Part shown: in pieces, positions 1 to 7,526 of the stretch
How the letters are laid out: each line of letters begins with the position of its first letter
How positions within the stretch are numbered: the stretch's first letter is position 1
NCBI GenBank assembly: GCA_036268075.1
Contig: DATAUV010000117.1
Coordinates: 186,001 to 250,000, forward strand
DNA from: DATARH01 sp036268075
GTDB taxonomy: Bacteria; Pseudomonadota; Alphaproteobacteria; ATCC43930; CGMCC-115725
Direction of reading: 5' to 3'
Length of the DNA: 64,000 nt
Program-made: the position numbers and the translations under genes
Notes under the pieces: model-generated
Database searches by the model: none
The model's input: the letters and a program-made list of their open reading frames with translations, nothing else
Told to the model about the DNA's origin: nothing

Positions 1-84
1 GGCGACATGCGACCGCACCTGTGGCGTAATCCGCTCGAGGAGCGAAATCACCTGAGCGTCGCCGACGATGTAGGTGCTGATCAT
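1..84 (-). CDS. Phage tail-completion or neck protein, partial N-terminus (HK97 gp10-like position)
   Basis: Only the first 28 codons are inside the window. The ATG lies at 84-82 and the frame stays open to base 1. The peptide begins MISTYIVGDAQVISLLERI. The gene follows the head-tail connector at 96-701 by 11 bases. A gene at this place, with an N-terminal helix of this kind, is often the HK97 gp10-type completion protein, but the assignment rests on position more than sequence. Confidence 0.5.
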   Translation of the reverse strand, partial: MISTYIVGDAQVISLLERITPQVRSHVA

Positions 85-95
85 ACCGCGTCGGT

Positions 96-701
96 CTAGG
101 TGGGCGCGATGATCAGAGCGTAGGACGAGACCGGAGCGACGGCGCGGTACTGCGACAGGATCGTCTGGACGTCGGCGCTCATGTCCTTTTGCGAGTAGGT
201 GATCGTCTCGCCGGCGGCGAGCGCCTTGGACACCTCACCGATCCGCGTGCGCTCCTTGTAGCGCTGGCACACGAGCTCGACACAGGCCTGGGCGATCTCC
301 GGCGGGATCGTCGTAAAGCCCGCCGTGTAGGTGACGATCACGTTCTGGATGCGGCGGGTGAAGGCGTAGCCCCGCACCGCCAACGCGGTCGGGGTGAAGA
401 CATACCCCGCGCCGTATCCGCCGCCAGCCGGCGCCGGCGGGATGGTGAGCCCGTCGATCGTCAGCGAGAGCACCGCCGTCACCGGGAAATTCGCGAAGAC
501 GAGGCGTTGACCGCCAGTGCCGTCGCGGGTCTCCATCCAATCGGCCGCCGCGATTTGCCGCTTCAGCCAGGTCTGGATGAACTGGCTGGCGGCGGTGACG
601 AGGCCCGAGAGGAGTGTGTCGTCGGTGTCGGGAAAGGCGTTCTGGCCGGTTTGCAGCCACGCCTTGATGGCGCCGAGCGTCGTCAGGTCACCGTAGGCCA
701 T
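96..701 (-). CDS. Phage head-tail connector protein (gp6-like)
   Basis: 201 aa. The N-terminus (LGAIKAWL, then DDTLLSGLVTAASQFIQTWL) and the C-terminal helix with VCQRYKERTRIGE match the gp6-type connector family, which forms the adaptor ring between portal and tail. A central strand-rich part follows the motif FPVTAVLSLTIDG. It lies downstream of the capsid gene in the morphogenesis operon, with six bases separating its start from the previous stop. The family call is from recognised motifs; its precise ring position is inference. Confidence 0.75.
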   Translation of the reverse strand: MAYGDLTTLGAIKAWLQTGQNAFPDTDDTLLSGLVTAASQFIQTWLKRQIAAADWMETRDGTGGQRLVFANFPVTAVLSLTIDGLTIPPAPAGGGYGAGYVFTPTALAVRGYAFTRRIQNVIVTYTAGFTTIPPEIAQACVELVCQRYKERTRIGEVSKALAAGETITYSQKDMSADVQTILSQYRAVAPVSSYALIIAPT

Positions 702-707
702 GAGGGC

Positions 708-1001
708 TCACGCGGCGCGAAGCAGCGGGATCGTGGCGATATCGAGGTCGGCCGCGTTGTCGTGTTCGAATGGCGCTGTCTCGGGATCGGCCTCGAGCAC
801 GACCGCCGACCCGAAATCGTGGATCTGGCCGGTGATCGTGTGGTAGCCGCGCTCATCGACAATGCGCAAGCCGATGCGGGGATCGCGACCCATACCGAGC
901 AGCGTCTGGCGCCAGAGACCCAGCAATGCCTCAGCGGTCGTCGGCTTTCCCTCGCGCTCCATCGACTCGAGGATGGCGCCGACGTGGTAGGCGACGGCCA
1001 T
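708..1001 (-). CDS. Hypothetical phage protein in the neck gene cluster
   Basis: 97 aa, unrecognised. The start at 1001 is chosen because the upstream gene stops at 1003, and the longer open frame reaching 1181 would read into the collagen-like end of that gene. The N-terminal half is helical (YHVGAILESMEREGKPTTAEALLGLWRQ); the C-terminal half looks like beta strands with several acidic residues. Position between capsid and connector suggests a virion or assembly role, but nothing in the sequence proves it. Confidence 0.6.
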   Translation of the reverse strand: MAVAYHVGAILESMEREGKPTTAEALLGLWRQTLLGMGRDPRIGLRIVDERGYHTITGQIHDFGSAVVLEADPETAPFEHDNAADLDIATIPLLRAA

Positions 1002-1002
1002 G

Positions 1003-1545
1003 TCAGGCCCCCGCAGTGCCCGTGGCGCCGGTCGAGCCCGCACCGCTCGCGCCAGTCGGGCCGGTAGCGCCAGTGGGGCCATCCGCAGCCTTCGCGGGCT
1101 TGGGTTTCGCGGGCTTTTCGGCCGCGGCGAGCTTGGTTTGCAGATCGTCACGCTCGGCCCGCAGAGCAGCCAGCTCGGCATCGCGCGGATCGACCGGCAC
1201 CTCGAGCGCGGGGCTCGGCGTGCAGAAGCCGTGCGCCTCCATCAGGACCGCCGCCGCCTCGGCGGGAACGAGCACGGTGCCGTCGGCGCCCGGCTCATAG
1301 GTCTTGCCGCCGAAGGCGCAACCGATGTGCTCGGGGTGGGCAAGGCGCGCCATGCCGGTCGGCACGGGCAGCGGTAGATCGGCCATAGCAAAGCCTCCAG
1401 TGGAAAGTAGGGAATCGACCGCCTCGCGGGGAACGAGCACGGTGCCGTCGAGGCCGACGCGATAGCGCCCACGACCGACGTTGACCTCGTCCTGGCCGAA
1501 GCGGGCCTGTAGGCGGACGAGGTTGGAAACGGGGATGTCAGGCAT
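1003..1545 (-). CDS. Phage protein with duplicated DGTVLVP module, coiled coil and collagen-like tail
   Basis: 180 aa, start at 1545 (MPDIPVSN), overlapping the preceding gene by 8 nt. Two copies of a short module are visible: DGTVLVPREAVDSLLSTGGF near residues 38-57 and DGTVLVPAEAAAVLMEAHGF near 88-107. They are followed by a charged heptad segment (AELAALRAERDDL) and a C-terminal collagen-like run of G-P-T-G-A-T triplets. Collagen-like repeats are common in phage structural proteins and normally form trimers. Function is unknown. Its place just after the capsid gene fits a head decoration or fibre-like protein. Confidence 0.6.
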   Translation of the reverse strand: MPDIPVSNLVRLQARFGQDEVNVGRGRYRVGLDGTVLVPREAVDSLLSTGGFAMADLPLPVPTGMARLAHPEHIGCAFGGKTYEPGADGTVLVPAEAAAVLMEAHGFCTPSPALEVPVDPRDAELAALRAERDDLQTKLAAAEKPAKPKPAKAADGPTGATGPTGASGAGSTGATGTAGA

Positions 1546-1777
1546 CGTAATGACCCACCTGTTCGGCACGCCGGCGTGCGGCGACGCCCTCGTAGAGCGC
1601 GAGCCGCGATTGCGCTTCGTCGAGCTCGTGCCGCAGCTCCACGACGCGGGCTCCGCAGTTGCCGGCGAGCGTGGCCCACGCGATGCTTCGATCGATCAGA
1701 TAGGCGATAGCCACCTTTTGCTGATCGATGGCCGCCGCGGCATCTTTCAGCGCGGCGACCAGATCAGCCTTCTTCAC
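1538..1777 (-). CDS. Small hypothetical phage protein, helical
   Basis: 79 aa, starting MKKADLVAALKDAAAAIDQQK. It is almost entirely predicted helix and ends in a basic stretch (ARRRAEQVGHYDA). It starts 4 nt after the capsid stop and overlaps the next gene by 8 nt, so it is in the capsid operon. No family recognised. Confidence 0.55.
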   Translation of the reverse strand: MKKADLVAALKDAAAAIDQQKVAIAYLIDRSIAWATLAGNCGARVVELRHELDEAQSRLALYEGVAARRRAEQVGHYDA

Positions 1778-1781
1778 CGGA

Positions 1782-3287
1782 TCAGCCGTTGCCGATGTTG
1801 TTGATGACGCCCATTGCGAAGGGCGCGTACACGGCCAGCACCTCTTCGGCGTAGACGCCGACCTGGCGCTGGCGGGTCACGATCGGCCAGTCGATCTCGT
1901 AGTAATCCTGTCGCGTCTTGACCTCGGCGACGTTCGGCACCTCGCTCGACTGGTACTGGATCGGCAGCTGCTCGGCCCAGCCGACGATCGTGCCCGGCGG
2001 GACGCGGGGGTGCAGCCGGATCGGGATGCGGAGGCCGGTCTGGGTGCCGTTCGCCGTGTTGTAGGGGTTGTAGTACCAGCCGATCGTGCCCGAGGCGGTG
2101 ATGTTGAACGCATCCCCATCGCCGGGCTCGTTGTAACGGAGCAGCGGCGAGGACGATCCGTTCAGCACCTTGGTCGTCAGGTTGCCGAGCTCCTGCGAGT
2201 TGACGTAGAGCACGGTCGGCGACAGCTCGAAATTGTTCCACATCGTCTGAAACATCGTGTCGATCTCGACGACCGAACCGCGGCCCGACGCGGTGAGGGG
2301 CGTGCCGGTGCCGGCGGTGCCCGTCGCCATCGTCTTGACGTAGGCACCGGAGCCCGACTTAAGCGCGCTGGTCAGCAGCCCGTCATAGGCGTAGCTCGGG
2401 TTCGCCGAATTGTCGGCGGTGACCGCCGTGGCGGGCTGCGCGCCGGCGGTGAGGGGAGCCGAGAAGGCGGCGCTGTTGATCGTGGTGATCGCCTGCAGCG
2501 TCTCCGCGCCCGACGCGGTGCCGACGAACCACCCATAGGCCACGGCACCCTGGAGCGCGGTCACCGTTGCGAACAGCGTGTTGCCGGCGCTGACCGACTG
2601 GCTGGAGCTTTCGGCGCTGATGTTCGATGACCCGCCGCTGAGCGTGTAGGAATGGCCGTCGGCGCCGGTGATCGGCTTGGTGGTGGCGACGCCGTTCGTC
2701 AGGCTCGAATTCTGCCAGCCCTCGAGGGTGAGGGCGGCGACCTTGACGTAGTACGTCGTGGCCGGCAGCGTCGCGCCGGAACCCGACGCCGACAGGGTCG
2801 GGGTGCCGGGTGTGCCGAGCTGCATCGAGGCGTTGCCGCCGAGGATCGCCATCTCCTCTTTCAGCATCATTTTCTGGAGGAGACGGAAGGTCATCCGGGC
2901 CTGGATGTCTTCGAACCCGCGGCCGGCGTTGATCGCCTCGTAGGTCGCCCCGTCTTCCTCGCCGATCGTGACGAAGGTGGCCGACTTGGTCGCGGTCACG
3001 TAAGACATCTGCGCGGAGCGCTGGCCTTCCGGCACCCACCCCATCGCGTCATAACCCGACCCGTTGATCGCGCTGACCTGGCGCCAGTTCGTCGCCGTGC
3101 CGGTGCCGCCGCCGACGCGCGGGATGGAGTTCCGCAGCGGCGTCACGAAGGGATAGAGGTTCTTCGCCGGTGCCTGAAGGTCGAAGGCGAGTAGGCCAGT
3201 GTTGGTCGAGATCGACTTCGCAATCGCGTCGCTCGGGGTCTCGCGAGCCGTTTTGACAAGGTCGAGAGTGTCTTGGGTGGGGTTCAT
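1782..3287 (-). CDS. Major capsid protein (HK97 fold) with an inserted Ig-like domain
   Basis: 501 aa. Forms the icosahedral head shell. Residues 1-150 (STNTGLLAFDLQAP, NLYPFVTPLRNSIPRV, MGWVPEGQR, FEDIQARMTFRLLQKMMLKEEMAILGGN) and about 300-501 (EIDTMFQTMWNNF, PIRLHPRVPPGT, DYYEIDWPIVTRQR) are capsid core. Between them, at about 155-290, is a Ser/Thr/Gly-rich beta segment with TYYVKVAALTLEGWQNSS and AYGWFVGTASG, typical of fibronectin or Ig-like domains. The N-terminus carries no long delta domain, consistent with a separate scaffold. SD-like AAGGGAAG precedes the ATG. Confidence 0.88.
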   Translation of the reverse strand: MNPTQDTLDLVKTARETPSDAIAKSISTNTGLLAFDLQAPAKNLYPFVTPLRNSIPRVGGGTGTATNWRQVSAINGSGYDAMGWVPEGQRSAQMSYVTATKSATFVTIGEEDGATYEAINAGRGFEDIQARMTFRLLQKMMLKEEMAILGGNASMQLGTPGTPTLSASGSGATLPATTYYVKVAALTLEGWQNSSLTNGVATTKPITGADGHSYTLSGGSSNISAESSSQSVSAGNTLFATVTALQGAVAYGWFVGTASGAETLQAITTINSAAFSAPLTAGAQPATAVTADNSANPSYAYDGLLTSALKSGSGAYVKTMATGTAGTGTPLTASGRGSVVEIDTMFQTMWNNFELSPTVLYVNSQELGNLTTKVLNGSSSPLLRYNEPGDGDAFNITASGTIGWYYNPYNTANGTQTGLRIPIRLHPRVPPGTIVGWAEQLPIQYQSSEVPNVAEVKTRQDYYEIDWPIVTRQRQVGVYAEEVLAVYAPFAMGVINNIGNG

Positions 3288-3309
3288 GGCTGGGCTTCCC
3301 TTTCTCGGG

Positions 3310-3338
3310 AAAGAAAAACCCGGCTCGCCGGCCGGGTT
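3310..3338 (-). terminator. Candidate intrinsic terminator between protease/scaffold and capsid genes
   Basis: On the minus strand AACCCGG pairs with CCGGGTT around an 8-nt loop and is followed by TTTCTTTC. It lies in the 75-nt gap after the protease-scaffold stop and just before the capsid ribosome site. It could be a partial terminator or a processing hairpin. Confidence 0.5.
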
Positions 3339-3362
3339 GGGGTGGTGCCTTTTCGGCCGGGA

Positions 3363-4214
3363 TTACGTGGTTGCGTCCGTGGGCTGTCGCGGTGCCGTGA
3401 TCGGGTTGCGATGCACGGCCTTGATCATCGCGAGGGTGCGTTCCTCGTCGCTCAGCTTGGCGAGCGCGTCGACCACATCGGTCGGCACTACGACCGCCCC
3501 GGCGTCGCTCGCTTTCGTGAAGCGCGTGACGCCGGCCGGGTTGATGGTTTGCGCCGGGATCGGGGTCGCCTTGATCGCCGCCACGTCCTTGGCAATCGCG
3601 CCCATCTCGCTCCGCAGCTCCGCCAGTGCGGCGCCAACGCCGGTGCTGATCTCGGCCGAGACCGCCTTTGCGAGATCCGCGATGACCTCGGCGTCCTTCT
3701 TGTCGTCGGTCGTGCCCTGATGCTCATCGGGCAGACCGCCGGCGGCGTCGCATTTCGCGCCGGCCGCGCAGACCTGGAAGTGGGCCTTGTGCAGGTTGTC
3801 GAGCACGTCTTTGCTGTGGCGCGCGGCCTTGGCGGCGTCGCTCTTGCACGTCGCGCCGTCCGTCAGCTTGCGGACACACTCGTGGGCGATGTCCATCAGG
3901 TGGCGATGGCCGCCGCCCTGCTTCACGATCGCGTCGAGATGGGCGTCGAGGAGCGCGGCCTTGCCGGTCGGATCGCCGCCGCCGGTCGACGGCGCGGGAT
4001 GCGTCGGATTGCCGGCCGTGTCGACGGTCGAGTGCTCGTCCGCGGTGCCATCCTCGCCGGCGCCGGCCGCCTTCATGGCCTCGCGGGCCTGGACCCCATG
4101 ACCGCGCTCGCGCTCGTCCATCGTGTCCATGCCGAGGGCCTTGTGGATCGCGGCATGCGCCACGTCCTTGAGGTGCTGATCCTCCGACCGCTTCGCGATC
4201 TCGTCGTCCGTCAT
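3363..4214 (-). CDS. Probable nested in-frame scaffold protein from internal start
   Basis: An internal ATG at 4214 is preceded by AAAGGAG and a 5-nt spacer, a better ribosome site than most genes here have. The 283-aa product would be the C-terminal part of the protease-scaffold: MTDDEIAKRSEDQHLKDVAH, the His/Cys-rich segment and the helical tail. This is the same logic as lambda C/Nu3, where scaffold is translated from inside the protease gene. Expression is inferred only from the Shine-Dalgarno sequence. Confidence 0.5.
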   Translation of the reverse strand: MTDDEIAKRSEDQHLKDVAHAAIHKALGMDTMDERERGHGVQAREAMKAAGAGEDGTADEHSTVDTAGNPTHPAPSTGGGDPTGKAALLDAHLDAIVKQGGGHRHLMDIAHECVRKLTDGATCKSDAAKAARHSKDVLDNLHKAHFQVCAAGAKCDAAGGLPDEHQGTTDDKKDAEVIADLAKAVSAEISTGVGAALAELRSEMGAIAKDVAAIKATPIPAQTINPAGVTRFTKASDAGAVVVPTDVVDALAKLSDEERTLAMIKAVHRNPITAPRQPTDATT

Positions 4215-5378
4215 GGTCACTCCTTTCGGCTCAGCCTGATCGGCCGCCAGTTTCTCGATCCGCTCGGCGAGCTCGGTCTTGCCGGCCTTCCGCAGCGACT
4301 CGGCGTGCGCCGCCCAGTAGATCGGGATCGGTGATCCATAGGGCGAAAGCGGCAGCACGGGCGTCTCCGTGCCGTCCAGGAACTCCTCGGTCTCTTCGCC
4401 CGCGTGCTGCTGTTGGAAGGCGACCATCTGGGCGATAAGGCTTTTGAGGTCGTCGGGGAGCGTGCTGTCGTCGCCCTCCATCGCCCGCTCGATTTCGAGC
4501 TTTTCCCAGGCCCAGAACATGTCTTCGATCATCCGCGCGAAGCGGCCGATGTCCTCCATGCCCTTCGCCACGCTGCTGGCGGTGGCAGTCTTGCCGCTCT
4601 CGTCGCTGGCCTCGGGAGGACCGTCCTTGTCGATCTTCTCCTTCCAGGCGGCGACGATCTTCGCCTTGATCTCCTTCAGGTGATCGGCCGAGTATTTCTT
4701 CGCGTTCTTGGGTTTGTGGATGTAATTCCAGGCCGCTCGGATGTGTTCCACGGTGTCGACGGGGTAGCGCTTCTTGCCATCCTCTTGGTGGCCCGGATCG
4801 GCATACTCGACCTCGCCGTAGGGCTTGTCGCCGTCGCCGGCCTTGGCGAGACCGGGGATGCCGAGCTTGGTGAGGAACGCGCGGACGATCCCGACCTCGT
4901 CGGCCGGGATGACGAGATCGGTATCGGTCATCGCCTCTTTGCTCCGTTTCCAGCAGTCAAAGACCGCTTCGGGATTGGCGGGACGGTCGACGAGGGAGAT
5001 TTCGGACAGGCTGAGCCCGGTGATGACCGCACGGTTCGTCGGATCGCGGGCCGTCACCTTCCCGCCGATCGAATAGCCCTTGTAGACGCCGCTGGTGACC
5101 TTCTCCCAAGCGCGGGGGTCAACGATGCGGGCGCCGATGTAGAGGCCCTTATCGTCGACCGCAGCCTCTTCGGCCGTGCCGACGGCGCTCAGTTGGTGCA
5201 TCTCGCGGATGTTCGCGAACTGCATGTAGTCGTCGAGCGCAGCGCGGAGCGCGTCGAGCGTGATGGTCTCGCCCTGGTCGTCCTCGGCCTCGGTCGAGGC
5301 ATAGCCGTAGACCATGCGGCCTTCGGCATCGACCTTGGCGAGGGGGACGAAGAAGCGCTTGGCGATTGTGTCGGTCAT
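3363..5378 (-). CDS. Phage prohead protease fused to a long scaffold-like C-terminus
   Basis: 671 aa, much longer than a bare prohead protease (about 200 aa). Residues 1-145 are an XkdF-like serine protease: VYGYASTEAEDDQGE, candidate His61, GYSIGGKV with candidate Ser103, then LSEISLVDRPANPEA. Residues about 186-250 resemble the DUF6582 module (KRYPVDTVEHIRAAWNYI, HLKEIKAKI). A His/Cys-rich segment (HRHLMDIAHECVRKL, KAHFQVCAAGAKC) and a helical tail follow; the tail resembles scaffold proteins. The enzyme should mature the prohead by cutting scaffold. A strong internal ribosome site at 4214 suggests a shorter in-frame product. Confidence 0.82.
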   Translation of the reverse strand: MTDTIAKRFFVPLAKVDAEGRMVYGYASTEAEDDQGETITLDALRAALDDYMQFANIREMHQLSAVGTAEEAAVDDKGLYIGARIVDPRAWEKVTSGVYKGYSIGGKVTARDPTNRAVITGLSLSEISLVDRPANPEAVFDCWKRSKEAMTDTDLVIPADEVGIVRAFLTKLGIPGLAKAGDGDKPYGEVEYADPGHQEDGKKRYPVDTVEHIRAAWNYIHKPKNAKKYSADHLKEIKAKIVAAWKEKIDKDGPPEASDESGKTATASSVAKGMEDIGRFARMIEDMFWAWEKLEIERAMEGDDSTLPDDLKSLIAQMVAFQQQHAGEETEEFLDGTETPVLPLSPYGSPIPIYWAAHAESLRKAGKTELAERIEKLAADQAEPKGVTMTDDEIAKRSEDQHLKDVAHAAIHKALGMDTMDERERGHGVQAREAMKAAGAGEDGTADEHSTVDTAGNPTHPAPSTGGGDPTGKAALLDAHLDAIVKQGGGHRHLMDIAHECVRKLTDGATCKSDAAKAARHSKDVLDNLHKAHFQVCAAGAKCDAAGGLPDEHQGTTDDKKDAEVIADLAKAVSAEISTGVGAALAELRSEMGAIAKDVAAIKATPIPAQTINPAGVTRFTKASDAGAVVVPTDVVDALAKLSDEERTLAMIKAVHRNPITAPRQPTDATT

Positions 5379-6031
5379 TGGTGCTGCTGAACCGCTTGGA
5401 TGGCGACCCGGAAGTCGCTGGTTGAGCCGGGGGTGAAGATGCTGCCGGCGGCGAGCGCGTAGTACAGAGCCGGCGCGCCCGACCGTGGGAGGCGCGTGAG
5501 GTTCGCCGCGTCGGCAAAGCTCACCGTCGTGCCCGTCGGCGCCGCCAGGGTCAGCGCGAACGGGTCAAGGAGCAGGCGATCGACGTCCACAATCCCGTCG
5601 GTGCCAGGCGTCGTGGTATCGAGTGAGAAGCTGCCCTTGTCGGTGAAGGTCGAGTGCTGCGGCTGGCTGTCGAAGAGATAGACCGTCAACGTCGGGGTCT
5701 GGCCCGACGTTGACGCGATGCTGAAATCCTCGACGAGCTGCGGCGGCCCGCTCCCTTGGAACGACACCGCATTGAGGCCGCCGACGTCATTGCCCGACGC
5801 ATAGGCCGCCGCAGTGACGATCGGCACGCTGACCTGGCGGTCGCCGTAATCCGACGTGGGCATAGGATTGGCCGGGCTCGTCGGGATGACGTGTCCTTGC
5901 TGATCCGACGTACCCATCTCAACCGGCGCGGCAGGGAGGCCCTGCACCGCTGCCTGATAGGTGGCATCGGCCATCGCGCAGAGCGGCACCATGAGGGTCA
6001 CCAGCGCGATGGCTGATCCAAGGAAGCGCAT
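5375..6031 (-). CDS. Phage virion-type protein with N-terminal signal peptide
   Basis: 218 aa. The first 22 residues (MRFLGSAIALVTLMVPLCAMA) form a classic Sec signal peptide. The rest is beta-rich. Its motifs, VSVPIVTAAAYASGNDVGGL, TLTVYLFDSQPQHSTFTDKG, LYYALAAG and a final TSDFRVAIQ, resemble a widespread phage structural family that normally starts near the AYxxGDxVGG motif without a signal sequence. The stop overlaps the start of the protease gene by 4 nt (ATGA). Role in the virion is likely but unproven, and the signal peptide is unusual. Confidence 0.6.
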   Translation of the reverse strand: MRFLGSAIALVTLMVPLCAMADATYQAAVQGLPAAPVEMGTSDQQGHVIPTSPANPMPTSDYGDRQVSVPIVTAAAYASGNDVGGLNAVSFQGSGPPQLVEDFSIASTSGQTPTLTVYLFDSQPQHSTFTDKGSFSLDTTTPGTDGIVDVDRLLLDPFALTLAAPTGTTVSFADAANLTRLPRSGAPALYYALAAGSIFTPGSTSDFRVAIQAVQQHQ

Positions 6032-6052
6032 CGGTGTTGTCCCGCCGTCGCG

Positions 6053-6667
6053 CTACTGGCCGACCTGGCCTTCGACGAAGATATCGCACGTCCCGGCCGC
6101 GCCCTGCGCCGTGGTCAGCGCGAACGTCGGGGCGACCGTACCGGCGTAGAGCGTGTTGCCGGGCCCGCTGACGATCGTCAGGTCGAGCGCAATCGTCGCG
6201 GCGCTGAGGGCGGTATAGACCTGCGTGTTGGCGACGATCGCGGTGCCACCCTTCGATGCCGCCGGGTAGACGCCGCCGGCGGCGGTCGTCATCGAGACGG
6301 AGCAGTTCTTCATCGAAATCTTCGTGATGCGGAAATACTCGGCCGCATTCACGAACATCGGAATGGGCTGATCCGTGGTCGCGTTCATGTTCGCGGCGAG
6401 CAGGCGACCGATGATGCCGGCGGTCGTGCCGAGGGACACGCAACCGTCCTGTACCAGCGCCGGCACGTCATTGGCGTTGACGCCGGTCACGATGCCATCG
6501 GAGCCGACGGTGTAGGGGCCGCTGGTCGGGAACCCGGAGACTGCCAGGATCTGGCCCGGCACCGGGCACTGCATCGTCGCGGCGTGGGCGCGATTGACCG
6601 GAACGGCAAGGAGCGCAGCCACCACGGCGAGCGCCAACAGGAACGGCATGCGGTAGAGGGTCTTCAT
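6053..6667 (-). CDS. Second phage virion-type protein with signal peptide
   Basis: 204 aa. Residues 1-29 (MKTLYRMPFLLALAVVAALLAVPVNRAHA) are a strong Sec signal peptide ending in AHA. The mature part begins with a short region containing GSDGIVTGVNANDVPALVQDG, then LAANMNATTDQPIPMF, YFRITKISMKNCSVSMTTAAGG and LTTAQGAAGTCDIFVEG, which resemble phage decoration-type proteins. Several cysteines (CPVPG, DGCVS, NCSV, TCDIF) could form disulfides after export. It follows the MuF-like gene by 22 nt and precedes a similar secreted-looking gene. Confidence 0.58.
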   Translation of the reverse strand: MKTLYRMPFLLALAVVAALLAVPVNRAHAATMQCPVPGQILAVSGFPTSGPYTVGSDGIVTGVNANDVPALVQDGCVSLGTTAGIIGRLLAANMNATTDQPIPMFVNAAEYFRITKISMKNCSVSMTTAAGGVYPAASKGGTAIVANTQVYTALSAATIALDLTIVSGPGNTLYAGTVAPTFALTTAQGAAGTCDIFVEGQVGQ

Positions 6668-6689
6668 CTTCAGCTCTCCTCGTCTCGTC

Positions 6690-7526
6690 TCAATCGACGC
6701 TCGGTAGCGGCTCGGTCACGGGCAGCAACGCGCAGCGGCAATTCGGGTGGGCGGGCGGCGCTTCGTCGCCGCTCGGGAAATCGTCATCGAAGGCGATGGG
6801 GCCAGCCGTCGCGTTGGCGGCGCAGGTGAACTCGACCCGGTCGTCGTGGGCCGTGGCCCATTCCTTGCCGGTCGCGACGCCGGATTCGCGGTAGGCGGTC
6901 AGGTTGCCCTGATTGTTCGCCCGGATGATCTCGGTGCGGGCGATCGTCAGCGCGCGGGCCTCGCTGAACGCCGCGCCGGCGGCGATGGTGGCGGCCAGCT
7001 CGGTAGCGGTTGCGCCGTCCTCTATCGCCGCGGCGACGCTGCCGCGCAGCATGTCGCGGGTGTTCTCCTGGATCTGGGTCACCAGATCGGCGGCGCGCTC
7101 CTCGGCCCAGGCGACAGCCCGTGAATTGACCTGCTCGCCCACGGCGATCGACGGGACCGCATCACCGCCGGCCGATGGCGGCAGGCCAAAATGGGCCCGC
7201 GCCTCGTTCGTCGTCGTCTCTCCGTCGCGGAGCTCGAGGACCGCGATGCCGCGCGTCACACCGTCGGCAAAGATCGCCTGCAGCGCGGCGGCGACGGGCT
7301 CGTTCAGCGCGGTCCAGTCGCCGAGATCGACCGCCGCCAGCGCCAGAGCGATGAGGGCGGGGTCCTTCCAGCCGTCGTCGTGGTGCTCGGCGTCCGGTTC
7401 GGCCGGATCAGCCTCCGCGGCTTTCTTGAGCCCGAGCGACCGGCTGAGCTGGGCCGCTACGTCGTGCGCCCGCTCGGCGAAGAAGCTGGCGAGCTTCTTG
7501 GTCAAGGAGCGCTCGATTGCGGTCAT
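6690..7526 (-). CDS. Phage head morphogenesis protein (MuF / SPP1 gp7-like)
   Basis: 278 aa. The C-terminal domain carries the family hallmarks: RALTIARTEIIRANNQGNL, then WATAHDDRVEFTCAANATAG and the terminal HPNCRCALLPV motif. These minor head proteins bind the portal and act early in head assembly or DNA ejection. The N-terminal 120 residues are helical. The start at 7526 lies 119 nt inside the portal gene. No C-terminal toxin domain is fused, unlike some MuF proteins. Confidence 0.85.
   Translation of the reverse strand: MTAIERSLTKKLASFFAERAHDVAAQLSRSLGLKKAAEADPAEPDAEHHDDGWKDPALIALALAAVDLGDWTALNEPVAAALQAIFADGVTRGIAVLELRDGETTTNEARAHFGLPPSAGGDAVPSIAVGEQVNSRAVAWAEERAADLVTQIQENTRDMLRGSVAAAIEDGATATELAATIAAGAAFSEARALTIARTEIIRANNQGNLTAYRESGVATGKEWATAHDDRVEFTCAANATAGPIAFDDDFPSGDEAPPAHPNCRCALLPVTEPLPSVD

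Noticed and set aside
189..1067. 292-codon plus-strand frame opposite the connector genes
   Set aside because: Arg/Gly/Asp-rich shadow of the minus-strand connector genes, which form a coherent phage operon.
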